From: Turritopsis dohrnii
Lineage: Eukaryota > Cnidaria > Hydrozoa > Anthoathecata > Oceaniidae
Direction: 5' to 3'
Assembly: GCA_027922465.2 (NCBI GenBank)
Contig: BQMF02000163.1
Span: forward strand, 558,001-622,000
Length of the DNA stretch: 64,000 nt
How positions within the stretch are numbered: position 1 is the first letter of the stretch; each line of letters starts with the position of its first letter. Both the position numbers and the translations under genes were made by a program. The notes beneath the pieces were generated by a model that did no database searches, was not told where the DNA came from, and worked only from the letters and a program-made list of their open reading frames with translations. Positions 20,483 through 31,216 of the stretch are shown one piece after another.

Positions 20483-20861
20483 GGGAAGAAATTTTCGCGG
20501 GAAGAAATTTTCGCGGAAGAAATTTTCGCGGAATTTAATTTCGCGATTTTTGCCCCTAACCGCGAAATTAAATTCCGCGAAACACGTCAAAATTGCTCAA
20601 TCGCGAAATTAAATTCCGCGAAAATTCGATTTTAACTTTATATATTAAATAATAAAAGAAAAAACGATTTACAACGCAAAAAAGGAGGCATTTTTTCTGT
20701 TAAGTATTTGTTTGAAAATCGAAAACCGCGAAATTTAATTCCGCGAAACATGTTAAAATTGGTCAATCGCGAAATTAAATTCCGCGATAATCGGCCATTT
20801 TTACCATTTCAACCGCGAAATTAAATTCCGCGAAAATTTCTTCCCGCGAAAATTTCTTCCC
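20483..20861 (-). mobile_element. TTAA MITE with long inverted repeats
   Basis: 379 bp flanked by TTAA at 20479-20482 and 20862-20865. The ends begin GGGAAGAAATTTTCGCGG, and the outer ~34 bp are inverted copies that themselves contain direct repeats of GAAGAAATTTTCGCGG. CCGCGAAATTAAATTCCGCG recurs inside in both orientations. TTAA duplication suggests mobilisation by a piggyBac- or Kolobok-type transposase. No coding capacity. Confidence 0.85.
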
Positions 20862-20865
20862 TTAA

Positions 20866-22560
20866 GGTGGATTTTTTAGGTACTCTGTTGCTTTTTTGTG
20901 TGTTCTGGGAATCTTTTGCTTTATTTTCTCAGCTATGTCACTGTAATAGTTGTTAAAGGAATTTGCTATGAGTTGATCGTCAGATGTTTCAATGTTGTTA
21001 ATTTTCATTGTGTTAGGTATGTGGTCCTGGTTTCCCTTGATTGCAATTATTGATTTAATACCCTCCCAAACTTTTTTTAGATTTTTTTTGTTTTCTTCGA
21101 AATATTCTTTGTAGTAGTTATCTTTACTTCGCCTTAACAATTGGTTAAGTAAGTTTCTTTTCTTTTTATAGTCTTTGAAGTTTTTTTCTCTGTGGCATTG
21201 TATTTTTGCTTTTATGAATTTTATGTAGCTTCTTTCCTTGTTTTGCATGGATTTTAAGAGACCATTAGTAATCCAAGGTTTTTTTTGAATGCTGTATTTT
21301 TTAATTCTGATTTTCTTCATAGGGGCATGCTTATCAAGAATAGAGTTTGTGGCTTTAATTAGCTTTTCAGTTGAAAAATGAGGGTTTTTTGCATCTAGAT
21401 TTAAAATAGTATTCCAGTCTTGTTGTAAGAAGTCATTGGTAAATTCGAAGTCAGAAAAGTGTTTGAAGTTTCTTCTATATGTGTATTTTTGTTTTGTGTT
21501 CTGAAAGTTGGTTCCAAGAATGGCAAATTGAGGAAGGTGATCAGATATTGGTGAGGATAAATTCCCAGCAACATTTTGTGTAAAGATTAGATTAGAGAAT
21601 ATGTTATCAATTAGTGTTTTAGAGAATGAAGTCAGTCTGGTAGGCTTGACTATGTGAGGTAACAAGGATTGGCCTTGGGGTAGGCTAAGGAATTCATTTA
21701 TGAGGTTATTTTCATGGAATTTTAGAAGATTAATATTAAAATCACCCATTAAAATAATTTCTTTATCTTCATTTGAGAGTTTTTCCATAAGGAGAGTGTA
21801 ATGATCAGTTAGAAATTCATTTAGGTTCATTTTTGGATGACGGTAAATACAGCCTACTATGATGTTTTTTCCTTTTCCGTTTTCTGCTTCTATGAAACAT
21901 GATTCAAGCTCCTCAGCTTTGTAGATGTCAAGATCATTTCTGTTAACGAAGTTGATATCTTCCGAAATATATATTCTGGTTCCACCTTTGCTAGATTCAG
22001 TAGGACAGTCAACGTGGTTATAACCGGCAGGGTAGTGTTAGAAGTTTGGGTTTTGTCTTTTTGAATCTTAGTTTCAGATATCCCTAGGAAGTCAAATTTA
22101 ATACTTGAGTTTGAGATTAAGGTTTCCAGGGCATTAAAGTGGTAGGCTAGAGAGGCTATGTTAGTGTGAAAGACTGCAATATCAGATTCTTTTTTCCTTA
22201 ATTCATTCATTTCTGCTAGAGTGTAGTAGTTAGATGGTTTGATTAGGTTTTTATTCAATGGCAATCTGTCAAGTTCCTTTTCAATCGGTTGTTTAAATTG
22301 ATTTGGCAATTCATCTGGGGGGTTGTGGCTTTGTAAAGTTATTTTCAGTACGTCGCTAGAACAGTCCCTGAAAGGCAAATCCCTTGTAGTGCATTTATAA
22401 CAAATCCATAATCATCATCAATTAGGATGTTATACTCTTCGTTTGTGACCCTGTCACATTTAATATGAACCCAAAAGTTACATTGATCACATTGAATGGC
22501 TTTTTGATTAGATTTGACACTTTTTCCACATACCCCACATGGGTATCGAACTTTTCGCAT
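20866..22560 (-). pseudogene. LINE-C ORF2 N-terminal part: PHD finger and endonuclease, frameshifted
   Basis: Three overlapping frames. 22560-22345 is a PHD finger (CGVCGKSV...CDQCNFWVHIKC). 22378-21890 is the start of the endonuclease (VFHTNIASLAYHFNAL, FLGISETKIQ). 21830-20866 carries ILMGDFNINLLKFH, SDHLPQFAIL and the linker to RT. Frameshifts occur near 22370 and about 21870-22000, so no intact protein can be made. The frame then runs into the MITE. Confidence 0.8.
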
Positions 22561-22821
22561 AAAAAATATAGGGAGGCTTAGCTGGATGGCAGATTCAAAA
22601 TAGCACCAAGAGACTTAACACGTACACATAGGTGGCACAATATCATTGTGACTGAAACTGACTTAGAAAAAAAAAAAATTATTGGCACAGGAAAAGTATT
22701 AAGCTGGACAATTTTAACAATGATTACAAAGGCTGCTTTGCAGATCGACATAGAAAGGTCTCAATCAGTCAGTATAAACAAACACTCAAACTACATCGCT
22801 TAGTGAATGGAACATAATTAC

Positions 22822-23501
22822 CTAGACTTCTTCATAGAGTTTGTATTTCTCATCATTATTATCAAGTTTGACCATAAGTTTTGCAGGATATTTAACATAC
22901 CCTTTCTTGATTTCGCCATTATCAATTAGTTCCCTCCTTTTGAGAAAAGCTTTATTACGTCTCATTTGAGTACCATTGGAAAACAACTGTGTAACAACAA
23001 TATGCTGTCTTCTTTCTTGAGGATTGTCAATATTCATGCTTGTGAATGTTTTTCGTACTAATTCAGCATCCTCCCAAAATTTCAGATCAACATAAATATG
23101 TCTGTTCTTGTATTTCCTCGGATCACCATTACGATGGGCCCTTTCAATCATATATTGAGCATCTTCAACATTAACTTTAATGGCGTTAGCAATAACTTTC
23201 GCAAGTTCGGTGGTTGTGGCTTTCCAGTTCTCACTTTTGTCTTCTGGAATACCCTGAAAACTAGGTGGTTCCGCATGTTTCTATCGGTTTGCTCATCATG
23301 CGCATGATCAAGAACAGTAACATTGTTTTCTAGTGTTTTTAAACGCTGTTCCAACTGTTCTAAAGCGCCATTTTGTTCCTTTTCTTCAACATTCGTAACA
23401 CGTTTTTTCAGCTCGCAGATTTCAGTGTCTAAACGTTTAACTTCTTTATTAAAGTTCTCAGTAACTTCATTTATGATCTTCTGACTTTGTTCGTCCAGCA
23501 T
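22822..23501 (-). pseudogene. LINE-C ORF1, frameshifted
   Basis: The start Met at 23501 (MLDEQSQKIINEVTENF) opens a coiled-coil region of about 85 residues and LVFRVFQK. Near 23150-23235 the frame shifts, and the C-terminal part continues as IERAHRNGDPRKYKNR, IYVDLKFWEDAELV and GYVKYPAKLMVKLD, which match LINE-B ORF1 in pattern. Confidence 0.7.
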
Positions 23502-23638
23502 TTTTCAAGAATTTCGACTGTAACGGCCATGATGCATTAGTTGTAAATAGATAAAAGTCTTCTGTGAAGTAATTTTAAAAATCGCTGCGCCACCAACGCG
23601 ACCGCACTACTCGGCTACCATCATGAAAAAAAAATAGT

Positions 23639-23761
23639 ATCCCACAACGTGGACTCCCCAATCAACACAGAGTCTAACGTTAGAACACGACGTATCACGA
23701 AGCCTCCACGTACATACGTCCCTGAGACTGGTACATGGGACTGATATTGACTTCGTCAAAC
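23639..23761 (+). CDS. Gypsy-A pol C-terminus (displaced fragment)
   Basis: Right flank of the LINE insertions. It encodes the basic tail RTRRITKPPRTYVPE..., typical of gypsy pol C-termini, and stops about 10 bp before the 3' LTR. Confidence 0.6.
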
Positions 23762-23887
23762 TGTTGGGGGATAAAGGATATTGAACTAAAACATATAAAC
23801 ATTAACAAATTTTATCTTTTATTTTAGATCAATACATTCAATATATATAATAACAAATAATATAAAACATTGAATGATCTTTATCCA
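23762..23887 (+). repeat. Gypsy-A 3' LTR
   Basis: 126 bp starting TGTTGGGGGATAAAGG and ending CTTTATCCA, followed by the ATTAT target duplication. It has about 10 bp more at its start than the 5' LTR. Confidence 0.85.
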
Positions 23888-23892
23888 ATTAT

Positions 23893-24436
23893 GCTGACGA
23901 TACCGTTCTCTACACCGCCGGAAAATCCCTTGAGGATATTGAAAATAAACTTTCAACTGACTTTAACCGCTTATCCCAATGGTGTACTGAAAGTGAATTG
24001 TTACTGAATCTGAAGAAAAACAAAACAGAAGTGATGTTGTTTGGGACATCTCAGCGTTTAAAGAAGCTTCCGAGACAAATTTCAATCAAATCATACATAT
24101 ACCTTGGTGTATCGTTAGACAGCTCTCTAAATCTCAACACCCACTTCGGGAACTGCTATAAAAAAGCCACTTGCAGACTACACCACCTCCGTAAGATTCG
24201 TCATAACATAGATTCAGTAACTGCAGCTACCATCTACAATTCAATGATCATCCCAATGTTTACTTACTGCAATCTTGTACAATTGAAAACGAACAATACA
24301 CAGACCAACAAGTATATGTCTTTTGAACGTCGTGCAAGGGATATAATTAGACCAAATGGAAATGTTAAGCTCCAATTGGTTTTGGGTTCACGGAAGAAAG
24401 ACGCTTGTAAATTTGTACGCAACTGCATGGAAGGAA
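23893..24436 (+). pseudogene. LINE-A reverse transcriptase, fragment 3
   Basis: Starts at the ADD of YADDTVLYTAGKS, directly continuing fragment 2 across the Gypsy-A insertion. ESELLLNLKKNKTEVMLFG, YLGVSLDSSLNLNTH and the C-terminal region follow, ending at CMEGNI where the DUF7869 transposon was inserted. Confidence 0.88.
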
Positions 24437-24479
24437 ACATATGTGACTGTCCATGGGAAAAAAAGTACATTCGATTTAT

Positions 24480-24600
24480 CGATATTCGAGAATTTACCGG
24501 TAATTTTACCGGTAACTTAAGATTTTTTTAGCGATTACCGGTAATTATAATTTTTTATCGATAAATTGAATGCTTTACTGTTAATTACCGGTAATGTAAT
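24480..24600. repeat. TTACCGGTAA palindrome cluster, left end
   Basis: Several full or near-full copies of the 10-bp palindrome TTACCGGTAA lie just inside the left inverted repeat. The likely role is transposase binding, inferred from their matching position at the other end. Confidence 0.7.
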
Positions 24601-25218
24601 GAAAATAAATTACCTATAATGTGCTTTGCCGGTATTCTTCCAGACGCATGTTACTAGCTAATCGATTTAATGTTTGTTTATACTTATTCGGCCATATTTG
24701 AGACTAGACCGGGGGTTAATTAGCTAATCATTTGTTGATCGAGTTGAATTAAAAATTTTCTTAAAAAACTCTTTTCTATTGCTTTTATCAAAAAGGGTTT
24801 GTTTATGAAATTTCTTTCGTCCTTACATAATTAAAAATCAAAATCGCTTGACTATCTGAGTAGACCCTTAACTTATCAAAACATCCGCATTATCAAAAAA
24901 TTGGGATCCCTGTGCTGCATGATGTATCAAACACAGAAAATTTTCACAGTTCGGTTTTGAGAATGACCTTTCAACTTTTGAATGATGTGTTCATAACATC
25001 TTAATGAGTAAGTGTTATTATGAGTGTTGTAATTATAAGTCGCAGTTCTGATCCGTAGTAGTTCTTTATTTCGTTGATTTGCATTCAAGAATAAGACAAT
25101 GTGTATTCATTTTTAATGTGTTATTGAATTAATACTTATTCTTAATGAGTACATACTTTTTTTCAACACCAAAAATAGCAAATACAAAAACTAAAAAATC
25201 CGTACAATGTACTAGGGT
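24601..25218. other. Non-coding left arm of DUF7869 transposon
   Basis: AT-rich sequence between the palindrome cluster and the 3' end of the transposase gene. No gene or repeat was recognised. Confidence 0.6.
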
Positions 25219-27179
25219 TCAACAAATCTTTTTCGGAGGTCGGAAATTTGCTGACATTGGGGCAACCAGATCTTCAGTCCCCTCTTTGCAATATTGTCGA
25301 ATTTCCTTGAAAAGGCAGTTTTCTCTATCTTCTCTAAATCCAGTTGGTTTAATCTCAGGAGGTAGTTGAAACTGCAGTTGTGGACTTTTCTTCTTCACCA
25401 GGTTTATGAACACAGGCTTTGAGTCCAGAGTCTTCAGGCATGTCACGACACCTGGCTATCCATGCGAAAATGGTGGTATTCAGTTAAATTCTTGATCCTG
25501 TTGAAATATTGACCGAGCATGGCACTCCACTCAAAAGCTGGAACAAAAACAGTGCCATCGTCTTTGCCAACGAGCTCAGCAGCATTGCTGTGACTGGAAG
25601 AATTAAAAACTTTGCCTATATCATACAGGGTCCATAGTGGTACTGTGTTTGTTTTTCTTTTGAAAACGCCGAAGTTTCTGTCACAGCTAATTGTATGGCC
25701 TGCAATCATAAACGAATATTCTATGGTTTTGTGTAATCCAATCATTGTTCGCCATAGCAAATACCATATAAATTAGTTGTTTTTATTTTGCCCTGAAAAA
25801 TATAGATAAATATGATTATGGCTTGTAAAGTTTTATTGAGATTTAGCTGATTAAAGAAAAAACTAATTTTTTAGTATTAAATGATTATAACTTCGAATAA
25901 AGATCTTACCGACACAATTGTCTGCATGAATGGTGGCTCTCATCTCGCCCATGACATGATGCTCAAAGAAGTGGTGAACATACGAAATTGTTGGATTCGC
26001 ACCCCTGCCAGTGTTGACAACTTCATCAATCAGGTAATTTATTTGATGGTTGATACCGTCGTTGCAAATTCTGAACACACCACATTTTCGTGGTGTTGCA
26101 AAATAAATTGGACCTAGCATTAAAAAGAAATATCAGAAATAAGTTACGAAAATTATGAAATTTCTCCCTGTAGCATTTAATGGATATCTCATCTGGCTGC
26201 ATTGGGTCAGCTGTATAGTGCAATTGCTGAGCGTAATCCCAACTGTAATGTGCCACGCCATCAAAAGAGCATGCTGATCGAGCTTCAAAAGGTGTGAAAT
26301 TTTGAAATTTCTGAATGTTCTCTTGTGAGATTTCACACTGTTGACGATAGTATTTCAATTCTTTTTTAGCCAAATCTAAATGGAACAGCTGATCTAAAAA
26401 TACAAGAAGTAGACAAGTTTATTTTCAGAAATATTTTTATAACAATGTGGAATGTACGACAAACTTACCTTGGAGTAAAGATAATTTTTCCTCATTAGTC
26501 CTGTTGGCACTTTTAAATATTTTCTTGTTGTTATATCTCACCTGGCTGCATTGGGTCAGCTGCAAAGATCTGTTGGTGGCTTTGCCACAACAACCCAAGG
26601 TATCACATCTTTCCATAGCTGAAGAAACAGGCTTCGACAAACTGGATTTAACCCTGCACTTTCACAACTTCTTTTGTAGAATTCCAATATTCCTACTTTG
26701 GTGTTAGACGAATCTAACAAAGTAATATTTTCGTCTTCGTAACCTGGAATACGCCCAGGAAGTAACACACCGTGCTGTTCGGAATAGTTTTCGATGAATT
26801 CTTTGACTTTTTGACGAGTCTCAAAAGTGTGTGCGTTACGTGGAATTCGCTTCGTGTTACCATGGGTTTGAGGTGTTAATCCATGTTCGTTGAAATGTTC
26901 CGTTATGTTGTTGAATTTTTGTAGCGAAATTTTCAATAGAAATAAAAATGTGCGTCTACAAATTCTTTTCCCGTAAGTAGTGTAATGAGTGTATGCACTC
27001 TGGCCTGGTTTCCGGGACATCTGCAAAAAAGACAGTACATACATGTCCTTCTCCTCGTCCGTTAATCCCGAAAACGACAGTCTGCAATCTTCTAGTTCTT
27101 CCTTGGTAAACCATGCTAGACATTCCTTTTTTTCCGGGACAAGTTTACATCCGCAGCCATTACCATAAAATTCTGACAT
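25219..27179 (-). pseudogene. DUF7869-family transposase candidate, multi-exon and damaged
   Basis: The first exon (27179 down to about 26560) encodes GCGCK...EELEDCRLSFSGL, SYTTYGKRICRR-like text and RIPGYEDENITLLDSSNTK, ending VAKPPTDLC. A second exon (near 26540-26470) reads NNKKIFKSANRTNEEK. Later pieces give DYAQQLHYTADPMQP (26360-26190), GPIYFATPRKCGVF... NYLIDE... ISYVHHFFEHH... HADNCVG (26112-25905) and MIAGHTISCDRNFGV... LVGKDDGTVFV (25760-25443). The final exon is at 25446-25219. This order matches a widespread invertebrate TE-linked family (DUF7869, named from memory). A catalytic role is inferred from its being the only large gene in a mobile element. Damage: a frameshift after PTDLC, a 30-bp copied patch, and a changed donor (CAG|ATGAG) after ADPMQP. 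Confidence 0.65.
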
Positions 27180-27184
27180 GATGA

Positions 27185-27345
27185 TTTAATGATTTAATCG
27201 ACAAATATACCGGAAATGTGTTTTGGAAAGCCCCGATAAACAAGTTTTCATTTTTATAGATAAATTTACTGGTAAATGCTTCTTAACATTCTATCAGTGT
27301 TTGAAGTTTACCGGTAATTTCCGGTAAACATTTCTTAACATTCGA
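27185..27345. repeat. ACCGGTAA-type motifs in central promoter
   Basis: TTTACCGGTAATTTCCGGTAAAC and related half-sites lie between the two divergent genes, the third location of this motif in the element. Confidence 0.5.
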
Positions 27346-27439
27346 TCAGCGTTCCAAATTTTATTCGACCAATCATATTAAAGGATACCGTCACGAATTT
27401 GACATTCGATTACATGGTTCTCATAAAAACAAACTTTTC

Positions 27440-27499
27440 ACTCTCGACTATAAAAGTATCGAGCATTTTTCGTAATCCCGCATTATCTACTTTCGCGAA
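27440..27499 (+). promoter_or_regulatory. TATA box of BEN-like gene
   Basis: CTATAAAAGTAT at about 27448-27459 lies some 40 bp before the ATG at 27500, a suitable position for a core promoter. Confidence 0.45.
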
Positions 27500-29048
27500 A
27501 TGAATTCGAGAAGAAGCAGAACAGAAAAGGTCCCGAAGTACGCCTTAATAGAATTTTTTGTCGATGACTAGACTGTGACATTCACTACAATAGTGTTGAT
27601 GGGACAACTGATCGTTAATGCAGTAGTTTCTGTCATACTAAAGGGGAAACCCTATGATGGGAAAATTCTGGCTATGGCTGGTAAGTATTTATTACACTAA
27701 TGATCAAAGAATATGAAAATAAGTGTGGGATAATTTCGCACATATTTTTCCACTAAAATTTAGACACGACTGACGAGTTAGATCAGTGGGAACTGGAACA
27801 TCCTATGCTAGACGAGACACCGCCAGCAAAAAAAGAAACGAACCGCCTGCAGTACGCCTGATGTAGCTTTTACATCACTGGTAATAATTCCATACTCTCA
27901 ATAAAAATTTTCACCTTTTATAACTAGTTAACATTTTCACTGTCACGTTCAAAAATAACAATAACCTGTTTTTGTATCTTCTTGAAATTAAAAGAACTAC
28001 GGTGGAGGGTGTAAAACTGCAAAAAGTTATTGCCTCATAGGGTTCAGTTGAGGACAGTTTGGAATACTTCAGTAGTTTTACAAAGTTGTGTAGTGCTTTA
28101 AACAGGCCACAGGTAACAATAAATATTATTTCTACTATATATAAGTTGCAGATAAAATTGAAAAACATTCAAAACTATTTTGACATATTATAAAGTGCTA
28201 ATTGGCTTATTTCATTTCAGGTCCAACAACAGCAGCACGATTATGAAAGCTTCCTTGAAAGTCAGGATCGACATAGGACAACTTCAGGTCAAAATTCTCT
28301 TCAATCCAAAGATATTCTTGAAAGAATTAAAACAGTTGAAGAAAGGTAAATGATACAAATTGATTTCTTGAACTTTGATTAACTTTCTCTTGAACAATAT
28401 TACTTACTTTCCTTTCGATTTCTTCAAGATTTGAGCAAATGACAAAGACGCTAGAAAAGAAAATTGACAATGTGTGCGAAGTGATGAGAAAAGGAAGCAC
28501 TAGAACAGAAAATGGACCAGGTTTTGGAAAAACTTGGTCAACAAACAACTCACCACGCAGAACCACCATCTGTTCCTGATATTTTGGAAGATTTCGAGGT
28601 CCCCAATTTCCCTTCTCCTGAAAAAAATCCACAACATTCCGAAATTCCTGAAATTCAACAACCATCACTTCCTGGAGCAGCTGAAGGTGCCTTATCGCAT
28701 CTTCAGCCCTTAGTACCACCCACATCGTCTTCGCCGTTTGCGATCATTGCTGAATTTGCATGCCAGCTTATTGTGGCCATGTTTACACCGGACATTCTGA
28801 AAACACACACAATTTCAGGAAAGCGTGGTCACAATAAGCTGGACCCAGTTCGAGTTGGCTTAGTAAAGCGAGGAGGACTGGGAAGGATGCCTGGAACACC
28901 TGCAAACGAAATTAAGAAATGTGCGGAAGAAACTTTTGAAGTCATCATAGACCTTTTTCCCTCAAAACAAGTTCTCCCCAAACGGAGTTCAATGAGAATT
29001 TGGATACTAAGAAATTTCTTCCGTCGGAACACTGAGAAAGGTCTATGA
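27500..29048 (+). pseudogene. BEN-domain-like gene of the DUF7869 transposon
   Basis: The first exon starts at 27500 (MNSRRSRTEKVPKYALIEFF) and ends at a GTAAG donor (about 27681), but has an in-frame TAG after VDD. Exon 2 (27764-27880) is short. A third (about 28222-28347) and a fourth (28430-) encode a coiled coil. The last part, open from 28512, is proline-rich (about residues 15-75) and then has a C-terminal block with FACQLIVAMFTPDILKTHT, SGKRGHNKLDPVRV and PSKQVLPKRSSMRIWILRNF. This resembles a BEN domain, a small helical DNA-binding module found in chromatin factors and some TE proteins. The assignment rests on pattern only. A one-base shift near 28485-28500 further breaks the frame. 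Confidence 0.45.
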
Positions 29049-29941
29049 TGAAAATATATTATTTTGTTAATGTTGATGTTTATAGTTAGTAACTTGTGTA
29101 AGAATTAATTCTCCTGTCAAAACAGCGAGTTTAGAAAAAAATCACTTCATCATTTCAGCTTAATGTTTGGTCATATTTGAAGCTGCTTTAATCTAGATAT
29201 ATAGAACATAAATAGATATAGATAGGTTGATAGATATTTGGTAAAGAAAGTCGTTAAAAAGTGCAGTACAATACTGATGTAGATGTAAATGAAAAATATT
29301 ATGAAAGAAAACATGTACAAGTGCAAACATTAGGTGCATATGAAATAATGTCATTCAGATATAACTGAAAAAATCTGTTTATTAACATCTATTAACATCT
29401 TATAGCGGTTAAATTAACATCTTATAGCGGTTAAATTATATTGTTGTATGTTTGATTAGTTGACCTACCTTCTTTGATTTAAAGAATTTATTAATATATC
29501 TTCAGTTCTTCCTTTCTTCGTCAAATATGTTCATCAGAAGCCTCGTGGAATGAAACGAACATTCCCACATATGAGCGTATATCGCATGAGTGATGCTATT
29601 GTTCATGGACCAATCACATTCAGTTTGGACAATAGCAGATAGATAACAATTTTCCTCGTGTAATGCAAAGCACGAATTAATAATTAAAAGGCGTATTCTT
29701 GAATGCGATTTTCTCAAACTACCCACATCATGAAACTTGTTGTTTTAAGATTCAAATTGTCATGGTTACATCTGATCTTGAGTCAGTTTTTAATTCTTGC
29801 AGGCGCTTGGACTATCAAAGGGCGTAGTTTATTGGGTTTATTTCAGTTTCAGATTCTAATAGTTTATTTTTGGCTGGGACGACTCTTTCTTTAATATTAT
29901 TATATCTATACTAAATTAAATATATATTAAATCTATACGTA
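29049..29941. other. Non-coding right arm of DUF7869 transposon
   Basis: AT-rich and mostly featureless. A direct repeat of TTAACATCTTATAGCGGTTA units lies at 29385-29430. Open frames at 29502-29726 and 29703-29894 look like chance. Confidence 0.55.
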
Positions 29942-30814
29942 CTAGCCGCCAAGGCGGCGTTGCTTGCCGCCCATGTCTACCTGCTCTGTATCACTGTATC
30001 AATAAACGTCAAATTCCCTTATAAAAGGCTCGTACAACTTGTGTTCAACCAGAAGCAGATTCGAAGTCACAACCTCTGGTAAAACCAATCTTTTATCAGT
30101 GTAACAATACACTCAAAACGTAGAGAGAGAAAACTTCAACTTTTTATTAGCTTTTGTTTTAAAAAAGTTACGCGCTCTAACATGGGTGCTATCAAACGTA
30201 AGGGGGAAATGGTTTCTCTTCTTAAAAAGATCACACGGGAGGAGAGAAAAAAAGGCACGTGCTAAATGAATAAAGTGAATAAAAAAAAACGTTCGATCTG
30301 ATTAACGTAGATTAAAAGAAATCGACTAAAACAAATTAAGACAACTATTATGGCAAAAGCAAAAAAAATATTTTGTATCATGATACTCTTTTTTTACCTA
30401 TTGGTTTTTAAACATTTTGATTGTTCGAAAAAATGTTCACCCGTCTCAGACAGTAAGGCAAGGATACGTTAGGATACACTGCTAAACTGCACATGCTGCC
30501 ACGTTCTGCCACTGCTGCTTTATGTCCAAAACGTTTAATCAGTTAGTTTCTTTGTATTTAGTTGATGTATTGTTTTCAAAGCCAAGTCAACGTGGAATAT
30601 AAAACTAACAATAATAATAAAAACAAAACGTTATTCCTATTAGTTCATCAGCCAAAAAAAGTCACGTTCGATTGGGAATGCAATGTATTTGCTTTGAACT
30701 CGCGTCGCACACACAAAAAAAATTAATTTCGCTCACAACTCAATCTACCATTTTGCGTGACTTACAAACAAACAAACAAACAAACAGACGGAGAATCGGC
30801 TATTAATATATAGA
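29942..30814 (-). mobile_element. Non-autonomous Helitron, 873 bp, with both canonical ends
   Basis: On the minus strand it starts TCTATATATTAATAGCC after a host A and ends with a GC-rich hairpin (CCGCC TT GGCGG) directly followed by CTAG and a host T. This is the TC...CTAG structure inserted between A and T that defines Helitrons. A (CAAA)n run lies at 30765-30786. No coding region. The left 235 bp match 37258-37498 in reverse complement. Confidence 0.8.
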
Positions 30815-30975
30815 TACCAGTAAATTTACCGTTAAAATGATCGATCAGTTTAACTACCGGTAATTACCTATAATATGATTAGTTTACCGATAAAATTTTA
30901 GATTTACCGGTAAAAATATCGATACCACATTATTTATCGGTAAAACACAGGTATATTTTACCGGTAAATTCAAAT
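30815..30975. repeat. TTACCGGTAA palindrome cluster, right end
   Basis: Full and partial TTACCGGTAA motifs fill the sequence inside the right inverted repeat, mirroring 24480-24600. Confidence 0.7.
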
Positions 30976-31006
30976 GTACTTTTTTCCCATGGACGGTCAC
31001 ATATGT

Positions 31007-31216
31007 GAAAACTTTAATGGTTACTTCTCAAAAATTGATCATAATATAAATACTCGAAACAATACTCAACTAATTCGACTGCCCTTATACAAAACAGAGT
31101 ATGGTCGACGGTCTGCAAAATTTATGGCAGCCAAAATTTTTAACAAGTTACCTCTAACCATTCGAGAACTACCTTATAACCAATTTTTATTGAACAATAA
31201 AAAGTTTTTTAATTAG
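31007..31216 (+). pseudogene. LINE-A ORF2 C-terminus, fragment 4
   Basis: After the DUF7869 insertion the LINE protein continues: ENFNGYFSKIDHNINTRNN and AKFMAAKIFNKLPLTIREL, the typical C-terminal tail of CR1-like ORF2 proteins, with a stop at 31214-31216. The 3' UTR follows to the AAAT run ending at 31577. Confidence 0.8.

Larger units (their letters stand above)
18422..23638 (-). mobile_element. LINE-C, PHD-finger LINE, decayed, opposite to LINE-B
   Basis: Same family type and ORF order as LINE-B, read on the minus strand from about 23638 (ATGGTAGCCGAGTAGTGCGG) to 18422. ORF1 is at 23501-22822, PHD and endonuclease at 22560-20866, and RT at 20478-18912. Several frameshifts break the endonuclease, and a TTAA MITE sits between endonuclease and RT. 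TGATTGATTGATTGATT-type repeats occur near its 3' end (18451-18467). Confidence 0.8.
8732..23887 (+). mobile_element. Gypsy-A, Ty3/gypsy-type LTR retrotransposon (copy 1)
   Basis: Bounded by LTRs at 8732-8845 and 23762-23887, with a 5-bp target duplication ATTAT (8727-8731 and 23888-23892). Removing the element restores IIHYADD of the LINE RT. It carries gag-pol at 8882-13337, and the last pol residues are at about 23641-23753. The 10 kb between is a later insertion of LINE-B and LINE-C. A second copy of the same family, on the minus strand, occupies 59769-64000. Confidence 0.85.
24445..30998 (-). mobile_element. DUF7869-type DNA transposon with BEN-like second gene
   Basis: A 6.55-kb element with 8-bp target duplications ACATATGT (24437-24444 and 30999-31006). 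Terminal inverted repeats begin GACTGTCCATGGGAAAAAA (left) and GACCGTCCATGGGAAAAAA (right). Removing the element with one duplication restores the LINE-A frame (CMEGNIC then ENFNGYF). Two divergent genes leave a central promoter: a multi-exon transposase candidate on the minus strand (27179-25219) and a BEN-like gene on the plus strand (27500-29048). TTACCGGTAA palindromes crowd both ends and the centre. Both genes carry lesions, so it is probably inactive. A small Helitron (29942-30814) is nested near the right end. Confidence 0.8.

Noticed and set aside
29502..29894. Two small frames in the DUF7869 right arm
   Set aside because: No pattern, splice context or conservation visible.
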